The notes beneath the pieces were generated by a model. It made no database searches. It saw only the letters and a list, made by a program, of their open reading frames with translations, and was not told the origin of the DNA. From NCBI GenBank assembly GCA_023101885.1, contig JALPQD010000411.1, positions 1,243,909 through 1,307,908 on the forward strand: DNA of 64,000 nt. Direction: 5' to 3'. This document shows positions 35,171 to 44,312 of the stretch, piece after piece. Position numbers and translations under genes: made by a program. How positions within the stretch are numbered: position 1 is the first letter of the stretch; each line of letters opens with the position of its first letter. The stretch is from Typhlomys cinereus (Eukaryota; Chordata; Mammalia; Rodentia; Platacanthomyidae).

Positions 35171-35440
35171 CGTGTGTATGAGGATGCGTATGTGCATGCA
35201 TGTATGTGTTTAAATACAAGAATACACTTGACTATGTGTAGCCTGTGGAGGCCCAAGGGTGACATCGGGAATCATCCTCGACTGCTCTACCTCCTTACTG
35301 TTTTGCTCTAGAGCTTCTCAGGTTCTACGGGTCAATGCCATTTCCACCTAGCATATTTACATGGGATATGGGGATCTAAACTCAGGTTGCTTTTGTTTGT
35401 AAGGCAAGGTTTTAACCCCCGAGCCAGCACTCCAGCCCCT
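35171..35440 (-). mobile_element. B4/B2-like SINE, antisense
   Basis: GTGTATGAGG/TGTGCATGCA end, GTGGAGGCCCAAGGGTGACA, CTAAACTCAGGTTGCTTTTG and CCCGAGCCAGCACTCCAGCC head. Confidence 0.88.
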
Positions 35441-35615
35441 ATTTTTTCTACTTTTGATTGTGATAAAATACATGCAACAGGAAATCCTCAATCTTAACCA
35501 TTTCTAAGCGCACAGCCCACTGGCAGCACATACACTCACCCTGCTATACAGTCAATCTCCAGGACTTTGTCTCACAAAACCAAAACTCTACCTTTGCCAG
35601 TGAACAACATCCCAT

Positions 35616-35634
35616 ACTGCGCCCTCTTGTGACC
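35616..35634 (-). promoter_or_regulatory. Strong CTCF-type motif
   Basis: The minus strand reads GGTCACAAGAGGGCGCAGT, matching the CTCF core CCAC.AGAGGGCGC with one substitution at the first base. Confidence 0.45.
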
Positions 35635-35656
35635 TCAGCACCCGCCAGCTGCATCT

Positions 35657-35674
35657 CCCCCCCCCCCCCCCCCC
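35657..35674. repeat. C18 homopolymer
   Basis: Eighteen consecutive C on the plus strand (G18 on the gene strand), 23 bases from the CTCF-like motif. Confidence 0.97.
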
Positions 35675-35799
35675 GTGAACCCAACTACTGAAGACACCTG
35701 GTAGAAACCAAATCCCACAGCATCTATCCTTCTGTCACTCCTCCACTCCACTAAGCACGACGTTTCCAGGGTCACCCACACTGCAGTCACTATAGCTGC

Positions 35800-35925
35800 T
35801 CTTAACTTTCTGGGGGCAGGAGGACGAAGACTTTTGTCTATCTTGCTCATTGCTGTATCTGTAATGCTTAAACCCATTCCTGATACCAAGCACATGTTTA
35901 ATAAATATACTAAATGAATGAAGGC
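35800..35925 (+). mobile_element. L2 3' end
   Basis: GGGGGCAGGAGGACGAAGAC, TCTATCTTGCTCATTGCTGT and AATAAATATACTAAATGAAT match the L2 terminus (…gggcagggactttgtctgtcttgttcactgctgtatcc…aataaatat…gaatgaa). Confidence 0.75.
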
Positions 35926-36242
35926 TTCTATCTTCAGCCTCTATGGAGTGCTGTACAACTGAAACAAAATTACAACAGAAATATTCAACATTATGACATT
36001 TATTGTTAGAAAATTAGTTTGTTAACAAGTACATTTTGGGAGTGGTTTCTTTGTCAAGTTTAGGCACTCTGCACTGCTCAGATAGATAACTACTTTCTTT
36101 CCCTATTAGGATGAATCATTCCTTTATTAAAAAAAAAGATCACTGTAAAACACATTAAGAGGAAAGTATAGTCACCAGTTAATCATAATGACTCTGTTGG
36201 TATTTTAAAAGAGTTACACATTGGGTATACATCCGGAGCTAT

Positions 36243-36296
<54 letters not shown>
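36243..36296. repeat. (CT)n microsatellite
   Basis: About 27 CT units with one extra C. Confidence 0.97.
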
Positions 36297-36297
<1 letters not shown>

Positions 36298-36299
36298 GC

Positions 36300-37660
36300 T
36301 GGCAGAGAATGAATGGGTAGCTCAGTATTTGGTTTCCAGAAGGGAAAAATAAAAAGCTAAACGCCCCACCTCCACCTTGAGCCTCTATGTCCATTTCTTA
36401 GTGCTTCCCTGAGGGGGATCCAGTACCCTCTCTGGGAGGAGAAACTACAGAATGAATTTAGTACCATGAACCGCCACGTCCACTCCTGAGGCATTATTGC
36501 ATGGGGTTTGTGGGGCAGATAGGAAATTTCTCTAGATTCCCATAGACTGGCAGGTGACCCTCGGAGCAGGGGAAAGCGAGGGCTGCCAGTCACCGAGAAA
36601 GCGACTCTCCAAATAGGCCAGGGTCTCACCTGAAATCCCAGCGACTGTCCCTTTGTCTTTATGAGAACGATCACCTTCATGCCCTTTCCCGAGAGCTGCT
36701 TTACTAAGTTCCAAAAGAAGGAAGTCTCAATTTCTAGACTGGAAGTTCAGGATACTCCACAACCCTGAGCCAGTCTCTGTGGTCAGACTTGCCGCTTATT
36801 TTTATTAAGTAAAACTCCTCCTCACTCCCCCAGAACACCTTGACCTTCTGCTTCTGCTCCCGAGTCAGGGGTGCACTCCTCCCTCCCACTTCAGTTCTAC
36901 TTCCCCATTCTTTCCCCTTGCTCCTCGCCCAACTTCATCCTGGGACTTTCCAATGTGTCAGGTCACTGTCCCCACGAGTCAACTACCCAGCAATGTTCTC
37001 TGACTCCCTAGAGACAACACGTGGAGGCGAGGGCAGCTCAGTGGGCTATGCAGATGTGACCACTTCAGCTTTCCTCTCCAAACACCTGCCTCACCTAGAA
37101 GTACCATTTCTCCTTGTGACCGCTGCAAAAAGCCTTCTGTCTGGACCTGGAGTTACGGAAGCTGCCTCTCCATCTCCCCACAAAGCACACGGTCTTCAAG
37201 GGTACTTTGCGCCTTATCCTGTAACATCTACTAATCGGCGGAGTCACAGATGGCCACACTGGGCAGGTGGAGAATCCGGGACACTTACAGTCCCAGATCT
37301 CACACCTGCAAGTCACGGCTGCTACCACGGACCTTCCTCAAGTGAAATAACATTCAGAGACATAGTCCTTAAGTTCTCAGATGCCTCCCTTCTATAATAA
37401 TTTCATTGGCACACATGGACAATGAGTCCTTTCTAAAAAGCAACATCATATCCATGGAATGTGTAGCAGTCATGACTGTTTTTTGATGTTGTTTCAATTA
37501 CAGTTATGTCAAATGTCAGTATTACCATCTTCCTATGACACCACGGGTTCTTATGTCCTTCACTGTCTAAAGAACTTTGAACTCATAAACAACCTAACAA
37601 CCCCATCTGGTCATCTTCATTACATCCCCATGAAATATTAAGGATTCACTAAGGGAGGGA
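36300..37660. other. Intron, mainly unique
   Basis: A 185-residue plus-strand open frame at 36840-37397 has no domain and a competing minus frame; I do not call it a gene. Confidence 0.4.
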
Positions 37661-38105
37661 AGGTGTGCAGCCGGATGGTATCTCCCAGACAAGACAGAAC
37701 CGCATCTACGACCCTGGCACAGCTGTGTCTACTTCCGCGAGACAGACACGAGCTCTGGCATATCGACATTGCAGCATGAAAGGGAAGAGATTTTAAGAGG
37801 CAGCACACCTCCCACAGAGACCAACAGGGGTTGATGCTAGATGAGAGAGAAGGGGAGCTATTCTCCCCAATAGTGTATCCACTGGTATATCATCCTTGCT
37901 CCAGCAAGCACTCAGAAAAATGGCATTAATAGTAACCCAGGCGGGATTTAGTGAGCCACACACCCAGACGGGTGCAAGAACAAGAGGGAGACCAGTAGGG
38001 AAGCAGAAGGCTTGTAATGAGAGAAAGCAGGTGACTGAGCTTGGGTAACTAGGAGCCAGAATGATATGGAGTCATGTGCAAAACCTTAAAAACATAGTTT
38101 AAAAA
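37661..38105 (+). mobile_element. L1 3' end, longer relative of the copy at 32695
   Basis: Shares CATCCTTGCTCCAGCAAGCA with 32695 and continues through GAGGGAGACCAGTAGGGAAG to GTCATGTGCAAAACCTTAAA. More 3'-UTR is retained at the 5' side; no ORF2. Confidence 0.7.
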
Positions 38106-38179
38106 AAGAATCAATGAAACAACCATCAGAGGTCTGAACCTGTTACATGCTTCCCACCAATAACTAAGTTTCATTTTAA

Positions 38180-38310
38180 AAATGTTTTAAATATTTATTT
38201 ATTTGTTCACTTATTTATTTATCTTGCGATGGGGATGAGAAGGGTGGGAATGTGCGTACATGCCAGGTCACCAGGCTTGGCAGCAAGGAGTCATCTAACC
38301 AGCTTCTAAA
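38180..38310 (-). mobile_element. B2-like SINE fragment, antisense
   Basis: TTTATTTATTTGTTCACTTA then GTCACCAGGCTTGGCAGC, as in the copy at 19160. Confidence 0.5.
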
Positions 38311-38524
38311 TTTTAATTAAAAAAAAAAAAACAGAAGAGAAAGGGGAGAAGGGCTCAAACTGCCACATAAAATCGCTATAATTAGAAATCTGTTTTATCG
38401 AAACTATGACTTCATCCAATAGTCTGCTAAAGTATATCAATATCACCATTCATAAAGATTGATTCATTCTAGAAGAGTCCTTCCTTAAAAACCACCTCCA
38501 CAGGAGCCACAATTTTTCCTCTTG

Positions 38525-38602
38525 TTTGTCTTTTGTGTATCAGCTCTGGGGCCTTGCATATGCTAGGCCAACATTCTGCCGCTCAACTACATCCCAGGTC
38601 CC
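38525..38602 (-). mobile_element. ID element, antisense
   Basis: TGGGGCCTTGCATATGCTAG then GCCAACATTCTGCCGCTCAA and CTACATCCCAGG are the inverted ID consensus (tRNA/BC1-derived). Confidence 0.8.
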
Positions 38603-38932
38603 AGGGCTGCACTTTGAAGTCTCACTAAGTGGAAATTCTTTACTTCTTCATTTTCCCACTGAAAACTCCCAAGGGAGGAGACGCGTAGACTCCATAGTCC
38701 TGATAGAAGTGGCTGCTGCCTGCCCGTCTGCAACTCAACTCAGAAGCAAACAAAATAAAGAAGCGCTCCTAGCACCAGCCTTCTGCACAGCAACTTACAC
38801 CGGCAGGTGTGCTAGTGACCATAGGGGTTCCATGGGGCCACCTGGACACAGAGAGGGGACAGAGCTAGCACATGGCTGTAATAAGGTTGGGATTCAGATC
38901 CATTGAGTACTGAGCTTCATTTGTAAAGTAGG

Positions 38933-38964
<32 letters not shown>

Positions 38965-40430
38965 ACCCCCTCCCTCTATCTAGTCTTCTCCCAAGTCCCA
39001 ACTCCATAAGGTCCCTCTGATACATGGCCATCAGACTCTAGGAAGGACAGTACACCAGTATCACAGGAGATGGGTGTAGCCTTAGCCAAGTGACTTGCTG
39101 CGAGCCCAGGCCCAGCCCGCTTAACCCTCTGTGCCAGTTTCCTACTGAAAAAGAAAAAGCTATGAGGACAAGATTTATTCCACTTTGAAAGGTCAGTCAT
39201 CGTGCAAAACATGCAAACACCATGTTCTAAACTACGCCTATAGTCATGATTCTCACTGGACACAGGCCGCATTAAGGTGCCTGAACTGTGAAGTCCACGT
39301 GACTTTTCTTGGCTCATTCTGACACCCCGGAACTCGAAGTCATATTCTGCACACTGACAGCTTTGGGAGGTGGGCACAGCCCCTTCTCTCCTAAGTACTG
39401 TCGCCGCTGTGTCTTCACCAGCAGCAAGGGAACAGCTGCAGCAGAGGCTGAGTTCCGTGAACTCTAACACGCATTCTGTCTGGTCTTTGTCAGGAAAGGG
39501 TGCCACCCACCCCTTTTAGAGCCCTTATAGATTTACACACGCTTAGCAAGTTTTTCTCGAACTGTACTATTTTTACAATATGCATATCTTGTTCCTCAAA
39601 AGATGATATTAGATCATACACAAATATGCTAGGAGAGAAAGAAAATAAATCAGAAAACCACTCTAAATGAATAACCAACTTATATTCACAGCCCAAAAGA
39701 GACAGAAGCTTGCAAATACATTTTCTATATTTTTGAAAGATCCCAATATACAAGTTTCACAAAAGTGTCATTCTTCAGTAAAGAAAGATCATAAAATGAG
39801 CCCCTTAAATCATGTAATATTTGAGCTAAAATATAAATAGAGGCAGGGAGTATTTTTTGGATATAAATGAAATATTTCCCATGATTCTAATGAGAAGCTA
39901 AGCATTGTAAGCAAGGTTTTAAAATTAAAAAAATTTTTTTTAATTTTTTGATTAAACTTTTTAAAATTAAATGACAGCGCCGATCCTTTCATGGAAGGTT
40001 GAAGTCCGATTCTGGAATGTGCTTCTGAATAACTGGGCCCCACATTGTCTTTTGAATGAGCTGTGTGTGTACTCCGCGCCTAAACATCTGGTTCAACGCC
40101 AGAAAGGAAAGTGTGTGGCATGTTTTAACAAGCAGACTTCCTCTTGTTTCTCAAAGCCGTCAAACACTTCATTTCAAAATGAATCTGCTCCGAGCCAAAA
40201 AAATTACTGCTGGCTCAATAACTTTGTCACCGCTACTGTAAAGAATTACCCTGAGTGCGAGGGAAAGGGGGGGGGGCACAGACACTCTCTGTGTCTCTGA
40301 AGGATGGAGAGCCGGGTAAGGAAACAGATGATAAAGCCCCAGCATCTCTTGTGGGGGATTGATTTAGCCCCCCCTCCTTGTCTATAGGGATGGGGAATCG
40401 ATAAGATATTATTTTTTATTATTCATTTAA
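38603..40430. other. Intron, mainly unique
   Basis: Includes a CT tract at 38934-38985, and an AT inverted run (AATTAAAAAAATTTTTTTTA region, 39920-39965). Confidence 0.4.
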
Positions 40431-40434
40431 GAAG

Positions 40435-40508
40435 GGTGGGAATGTAGCTCAGTGGCAGAGTACATGCAGAGCTATAAGCTCAGTCCTTGATATGACAGAA
40501 GAAAAAGC
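40435..40508 (+). mobile_element. ID element
   Basis: GGGTGGGAATGTAGCTCAGT, GGCAGAGTACATGC and a decayed box B, with an A-rich GAAGAAAAA end. Confidence 0.75.
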
Positions 40509-40529
40509 CATAGGGTTTTTGGAGGTGAG

Positions 40530-40690
40530 CTGGATTTCGGGGGTCACTACCTATCATCCCATTTATCTTAAGGATGAGAAAAACTGAGGCTGGGCAGTCT
40601 TTAGTGGTGTGCCCTGTAGACAGCCTGCTGGCAGTGGAATCAAGACTGGAGCCTAGTTTCCTCACCATCAATCTAACACAGTGTCTCTAG
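40530..40690 (-). mobile_element. Probable MIR, antisense
   Basis: ATCCCATTTATCTTAAGGAT then GAGAAAAACTGAGGCTGGGC and GGCAGTGGAATCAAGACTGG follow antisense MIR. Confidence 0.6.
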
Positions 40691-41925
40691 ACACCAGCAC
40701 TCCCCCCTGTTTAGCATAATGTGCCACTGAACATCTAACAGTTAAATTCTCCTTAAAAGATAAGCACTCCTACCCGGCAGTCTGGGGAGCGGGGGGGGGG
40801 TGAGGGGGGGATGACAATATCCCTTTCAATCAGATATTTGCACGAGTTTTTTTTTCCCCAAGTCAAATTGATCAATAATACTGTCTCAACCTCATAAAAA
40901 CCAAGCTCCTCTTCAGAATTCATCTTGATGGAAATAAATCAGTTTGAAAGAACATCTCCTTTTCTACACATACACACCCCCAGACACACACTCCCAAGAC
41001 TAAACAGCAATATTCCATAAAAAGACCAGATCTAGCCAGTGTTATTATCTGTCTGACATTTGGGTTATTCTTGTGAGTAACTCTTAAAGTAACGTGGGTG
41101 TCTGGATTATTTGAGTATACATGGCAAGCCATAATTGGTCAAAAAATAATAAAAGATGTTCTTTTTTTCACTGACGAAAATACTGCCTTGCCTGACAGCA
41201 TGGTATGGTAGCAGCTTTCAGGAGACCACAACGCTTTCTTCCCTTACAAAAATGGAAAAAAGGAAACAAAAAATTTAAAAAGGGGCAAGAAGTCTTTTTT
41301 TTCCCCTTTCCTCACTGTCAGTAACTACTATTCATATTTAAAGTTTTTGTGGGCTGACAACGATCCTCTAAGCTGTCTTTCCCCAATCCATCAAATTTAT
41401 CAATTTATCATTCCATCTCATGAAGCACACCAGAAACATGGCAAGAGATACAACTCTGTAAAAGATACATTTCCACTATTTCTAGAAAAAAAAATAATCA
41501 TCATAAAATGGAAAGAGCCTCATTCCCAACGAAGTGAAATTTTCAATTTCATTACCACCTCCCAAATGGCATGAGTCACATCGAACGCAGATCTCATTTC
41601 TCAATGGGCTGATAAAATCTGAAGCTAAGCCATACCAGGTAGATGGGAGGGTATCAACCAGAAATCCCCTCTCCTGCGCTCAGCTCTTGACCTCCCCATC
41701 ATTCCAAGGCAAGAAAGGGAAGTCTTCTGGCTGTCATTTCTCCAGGAAGTAAAAAAAAAAAAAATTCAGCTTTAAAAAAAATATTCCCAAAGTCAAGATC
41801 AAGACGTGGTGCAAGCAGCACGCTCACCCTGGGAGATAGAAACCCAGGGCGGCCGGGAGCCGTGGGAATGGAAGGGTGGCCGCGGGCTGCGATCTCAGGG
41901 AAGGTCAGTCGGGGACCACGAAGGC
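40691..41925. other. Intron adjoining the LTBP1S donor
   Basis: No repeat beyond G-runs at 40788-40810. First 1.2 kb of intron behind the first exon, a usual place for regulatory sequence; contains one CArG-type CCATAATTGG (41129-41138). Confidence 0.4.
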
Positions 41926-41931
41926 ACTCAC
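41926..41931 (-). other. Splice donor of the LTBP1S first coding exon
   Basis: The minus strand reads CGAGTGG at the exon end and GTGAGT at the intron start. Choosing it gives the family-consistent junction FRV-VICHLPC with the exon at 396-620. Confidence 0.93.
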
Positions 41932-42154
41932 CCACTCGGAAGTTCGTGGCTGTGAGGGTGTCGGCGGCATGGCCATTCTCACTAATGAGGGTGGTGGTGT
42001 TCCCCTTCTCGCAGCTGTTCTGACAGCTGCCCTTGGTGCAGGTCACTTTACAGATGCTCGGAGTGAAGACCACCTTGATGCGGCCAGTGTGGTTACTCAC
42101 TAGGAGCGAAGGCAGAGAGAGAAAGAACAACAAACACATCAGCTGAGGATCCAT
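41932..42154 (-). CDS. Ltbp1: LTBP1 short-isoform first coding exon (start codon, signal peptide, N-terminal segment)
   Basis: LTBP1 is a secreted matrix protein that binds the latent TGF-beta1 propeptide by disulfides and anchors the latent complex to fibrillin and fibronectin. This exon starts with ATG at 42154 and encodes 74 residues plus one base. Residues 1-20 form a signal peptide (MDPQ, then a Leu/Phe/Ser core ending LLVS). [20 protein letters not shown] follows, then a cysteine-rich stretch ending TNFRV. I recognise this as the LTBP1S N terminus. N-glycosylation sequons occur at residues 21 (NHT) and 52 (NTT). The donor is GTGAGT at 41926-41931, and the leftover G joins TA of the next exon to make Val. 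The reading frame is intact. In LTBP1L only 42099-41932 is used, as an internal exon. Family identity is certain from sequence; the exact 5' end of the mRNA is not visible. Confidence 0.95.
42100..42145 (-). other. Ltbp1: LTBP1L 3' splice site lying inside LTBP1S coding sequence
   Basis: On the minus strand a pyrimidine-rich run (TTGTTCTTTCTCTCTCTG, then CCTTCGCTCCTAG) ends at AG 42101-42100. Exon TGAGTAACC begins at 42099. Using this acceptor restores a Leu codon (C or T from the upstream exon, plus TG) followed by SNHTG, which is the junction expected for LTBP1L. A branch-point-like CTGAT places its adenosine at 42139, 40 bases upstream of the exon. The same bases encode the LTBP1S signal peptide. 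The role is inferred from frame, family sequence and splice consensus. Confidence 0.8.
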
Positions 42155-42175
42155 GAGCGTGCCCTGGAAAGTTTC
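42155..42175 (-). other. Ltbp1: LTBP1S 5' untranslated sequence just before the ATG
   Basis: The minus strand reads GAAACTTTCCAGGGCACGCTC, then ATGG. G at +4 is favourable but C at -3 is not the preferred purine, so the start context is only moderate. A possible AG acceptor ends 9 bases before the ATG. Whether the mRNA begins upstream by transcription or by splicing is not decided by the sequence. Confidence 0.6.
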
Positions 42176-42257
42176 AAAAAAAAAAAAAAAAGAGAGAGGA
42201 GAGAGAGGAGAGAGAGGAGGAGGAGGAGGAGGAGGAGGAGGAGGAGGAGGAGGAGGA
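42176..42257. repeat. A16 run plus (GA)/(GGA)n purine tract next to the LTBP1S start
   Basis: The plus strand is a poly-A run followed by GAGAGAGGA units and about fifteen GGA triplets; the minus (gene) strand is therefore an 80-base pyrimidine tract. It sits 22-103 bases upstream of the LTBP1S ATG. Such tracts vary in length and can form triplex or act as GAGA-type promoter elements. Confidence 0.9.
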
Positions 42258-42750
42258 AAAAGAGAGAGGAACAGGACGGGGGGAAGCGAGAGCCCGCAGC
42301 CCGACAGGTTTCGGGGAGAGGGGAGCTGTGCTCGGCTCTCTGTGCGCTGGTGTCTCCGCGAAGGGCTAGGAAGCTTAGCAAACAGAACTCTGGGATGAGC
42401 TCCAAAACCACATTTGAAGTCGAGTCACTGGAGTGGGATTACTAACCACAATGCTGCACTTTATTCACGGGCAGACAAAGAGCAACGCGGAGGGCACTGA
42501 CATGAAAGAGCCAACCCGTCGGGCAGATGTAATACAAAGGGCTTGGCCCCCGCACCTAGGGCTGGATAAACTCCTGTGTCCCCGGCTCGCATTCTTCGCC
42601 TGTTTCTCCACTTATGAAGTCACCGCGCACGGCCCGACCCCTGGAAATGTTTTAGGCATGCGGCATGTCTGAAAACATCTGTCTCAAATCTCCTGGCACC
42701 CTCGGCTGCAGCGATCGAATCCCGTGACGCAGCTGCGGGAGCCCATTTCT
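42258..42750 (-). promoter_or_regulatory. Ltbp1: CpG-enriched candidate LTBP1S promoter / 5' region
   Basis: I count about 28 CpG dinucleotides here by eye, against very few in most of the surrounding intron. CpGs continue on the other side through 41840-42090. LTBP1S is known to start from its own internal promoter, and this block is directly upstream of its ATG. I see no convincing TATA box, consistent with a TATA-less start. GC-rich patches lie at 42275-42300, 42340-42362 and 42625-42740. Confidence 0.6.
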
Positions 42751-43030
42751 TTCTCACAACTGGGGGCACCGTGTGGCCCCAGGGATGGCTGAGGTGTGGA
42801 GTTTTGCTTTCCTGGGTGCATGTGGGGGGCCCATCTAAGAAAAAATTTGCAATTGTGTCCCCCCCACGACTCCCCCAGGGAAAAAAGGTGGTATCTGTGA
42901 AAATGCAACCCTGGAGCTCATACAGTGGCTGGGTAGAGACCACCTGTCACTCGCAAGGCCCTATGTCGCAAAGCAAATGCTCTCACCTGAGGGGGCACAG
43001 ATGAACAAAAACGGGCACTGAGCTAAAACT
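42751..43030. other. Upstream intron of LTBP1L, unique
   Basis: CpG density falls here; no gene. LTBP1L exons expected upstream are not found between here and 64000. Confidence 0.4.
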
Positions 43031-43032
43031 GC

Positions 43033-43112
43033 ATCATGGCTTGCAATCCTGGCTTGACCCTGGTATGACCTGGGACAGGTCACGTTACCTTTTCTCCAAA
43101 ACATAAAGGGCA
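43033..43112 (+). mobile_element. MIR fragment
   Basis: GCATCATGGCTTGCAATCCT, GACCTGGGACAGGTCACGTT and ACCTTTTCTCCAAAACATAA match the MIR core. Confidence 0.6.
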
Positions 43113-43194
43113 GGTGCTCATGGTTTTTTAGCCTATTGTAATTTTCAAAGCCTCTAGGTAAAACCAGCCAATCTTGGTCCACCACCTAAACTCT

Positions 43195-43350
43195 TCAGTC
43201 TCTGTGCTTCTTTTTGTCAATAAAGTTTTATTGGAACACAGTGACAGTCATTTGTACACTATCTGTGGCTGTTTCTGTATTCTGACAACACAGCAGAGTT
43301 TCACAGAGACTGTATGACCTTACCAGCCCTGTCCAGTCTATGCCCTAGTC
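43195..43350 (+). mobile_element. Ancient hAT-type DNA transposon fragment
   Basis: AATAAAGTTTTATTGGAACA, CTATCTGTGGCTGTTTCTGT and GCAGAGTTTCACAGAGACTG match a widespread old mammalian hAT repeat. A second inverted scrap of the same family may be at 44545-44620. Confidence 0.6.
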
Positions 43351-43794
43351 AACTATAACATAATCCTGTTGACTTCCGAGGTGTGAAATATGCCCCTCCA
43401 GATCCTTCCTCTTTCTTAGCCCGTGGTGGCAGTGGCCAAAGAGAAATGGGTTGTCCATGACTCTTCAAATCTACAGAGAAGTCGCATCCTTGCGGTTGCT
43501 ACTGTCTTCATGCACTGACCAAAAAGAGAACTGGCTCCGAGCCAGCCGGTCTTCTGCTATCCTTTCCCACCAGAAAACACCCCCCTTCCTATACTGCTCT
43601 GGTCTGATCAGTTTTATATTGTTCAGAAAAATCACACAAGATGTTTCTAGAGACTCATAATAAATTACAGTGTTAAAAGCTGAGCTTAGAAACACAGACC
43701 TTTAACCAGAGAATCCATCAGATTAAGGTTGGATGAGTGCTTCTTGGGAGCTTTCCTATGCGACTATCTCTTATCCACTGACACAGTTGCTCTT

Positions 43795-44095
43795 CTGTTG
43801 TTGCTGTAGACCGCACTCATCCACAACGTAAGAAGGAAAGGGGGATGTATTTGGCATGCAGTTGTACAGTGATGAAGTCCATTATTGTGGGACCTGGGTA
43901 ACAGAAGGCATGGCTGGAGGCAGAAACACGAGGCTGGTTCCAGCAGCCACTGCCATTAAGCAAAGAGACCAAGAGCAAACTGAGAGGAACCAAGACTGGG
44001 CTACCAAACCTTGAGTCCCGCCTCCTGCGACAGACTTTCCTTCAGCAAGCCTCCACCTATTAAAAGTGCCACAACCTTCTCACACATTGAGCCTA
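43795..44095 (-). mobile_element. URR1/hAT-like relic, antisense
   Basis: AAGAAGGAAAGGGGGATGTA, GACTTTCCTTCAGCAAGCCT and CCACCTATTAAAAGTGCCAC parallel the element at 26505. Confidence 0.5.
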
Positions 44096-44167
44096 TTTGT
44101 TTCTTTTCAAATAGTTTTCCAAGAAAGCGTCTCCTTCCCCAGTTACTCTATGACCAATATCAAAACA

Positions 44168-44312
44168 TGTAATCCAGGTGCCAAAGCACACATCTGCAAT
44201 CTCAGAATAACAGGAAAATGAGACAGAAAGACCTGCCCTGTGTCCAAGGCCAGCCTGGGTCACAAAGTGATAGTAAGCCAGATAAGGCTACATAGCAAGA
44301 CCCTGTCTAAAT
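44168..44312 (+). mobile_element. B1/proto-B1 SINE
   Basis: TGTAATCCAGGTGCCAAAGC, TGCAATCTCAGAATAACAGG, AAGGCCAGCCTGGGTCACAA and ATAGCAAGACCCTGTCTAAA in 7SL order. Confidence 0.85.

Larger units (their letters stand above)
35450..35780. mobile_element. Old mammalian L1 fragment
   Basis: GATAAAATACATGCAACAGG, CAATCTTAACCATTTCTAAG and ATCTCCAGGACTTTGTCTCA follow a common old-L1 (L1M) sequence. Includes C18 at 35657-35674. Confidence 0.6.
621..41931 (-). other. Ltbp1: LTBP1 intron between the LTBP1S first coding exon and the EGF exon
   Basis: This single intron of 41,311 bases is bounded by GTGAGT (41926-41931) and a T-rich tract ending in CAG (621-623), phase 1. It contains dozens of interspersed repeats, annotated separately, and no second coding exon I can recognise. 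A very long intron after the first coding exon is normal for large matrix-protein genes. Alternative internal exons cannot be excluded by eye. Confidence 0.9.

Noticed and set aside
36840..37397. 185-residue open frame on the plus strand
   Set aside because: No family resemblance; antisense to a competing frame; intronic and unspliced.
40435..40508. tRNA-like sequence with box A/B pattern
   Set aside because: It is an ID SINE, not a functional tRNA gene; the acceptor stem and anticodon arm are not formed.
41699..41931. Extension of the LTBP1S frame past residue 74
   Set aside because: A perfect GTGAGT donor ends the exon and the family sequence continues only in the exon at 396-620.
41876..42103. 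Plus-strand open frame opposite the LTBP1S exon
   Set aside because: Shadow of the real minus-strand coding exon; no evidence for an antisense protein.
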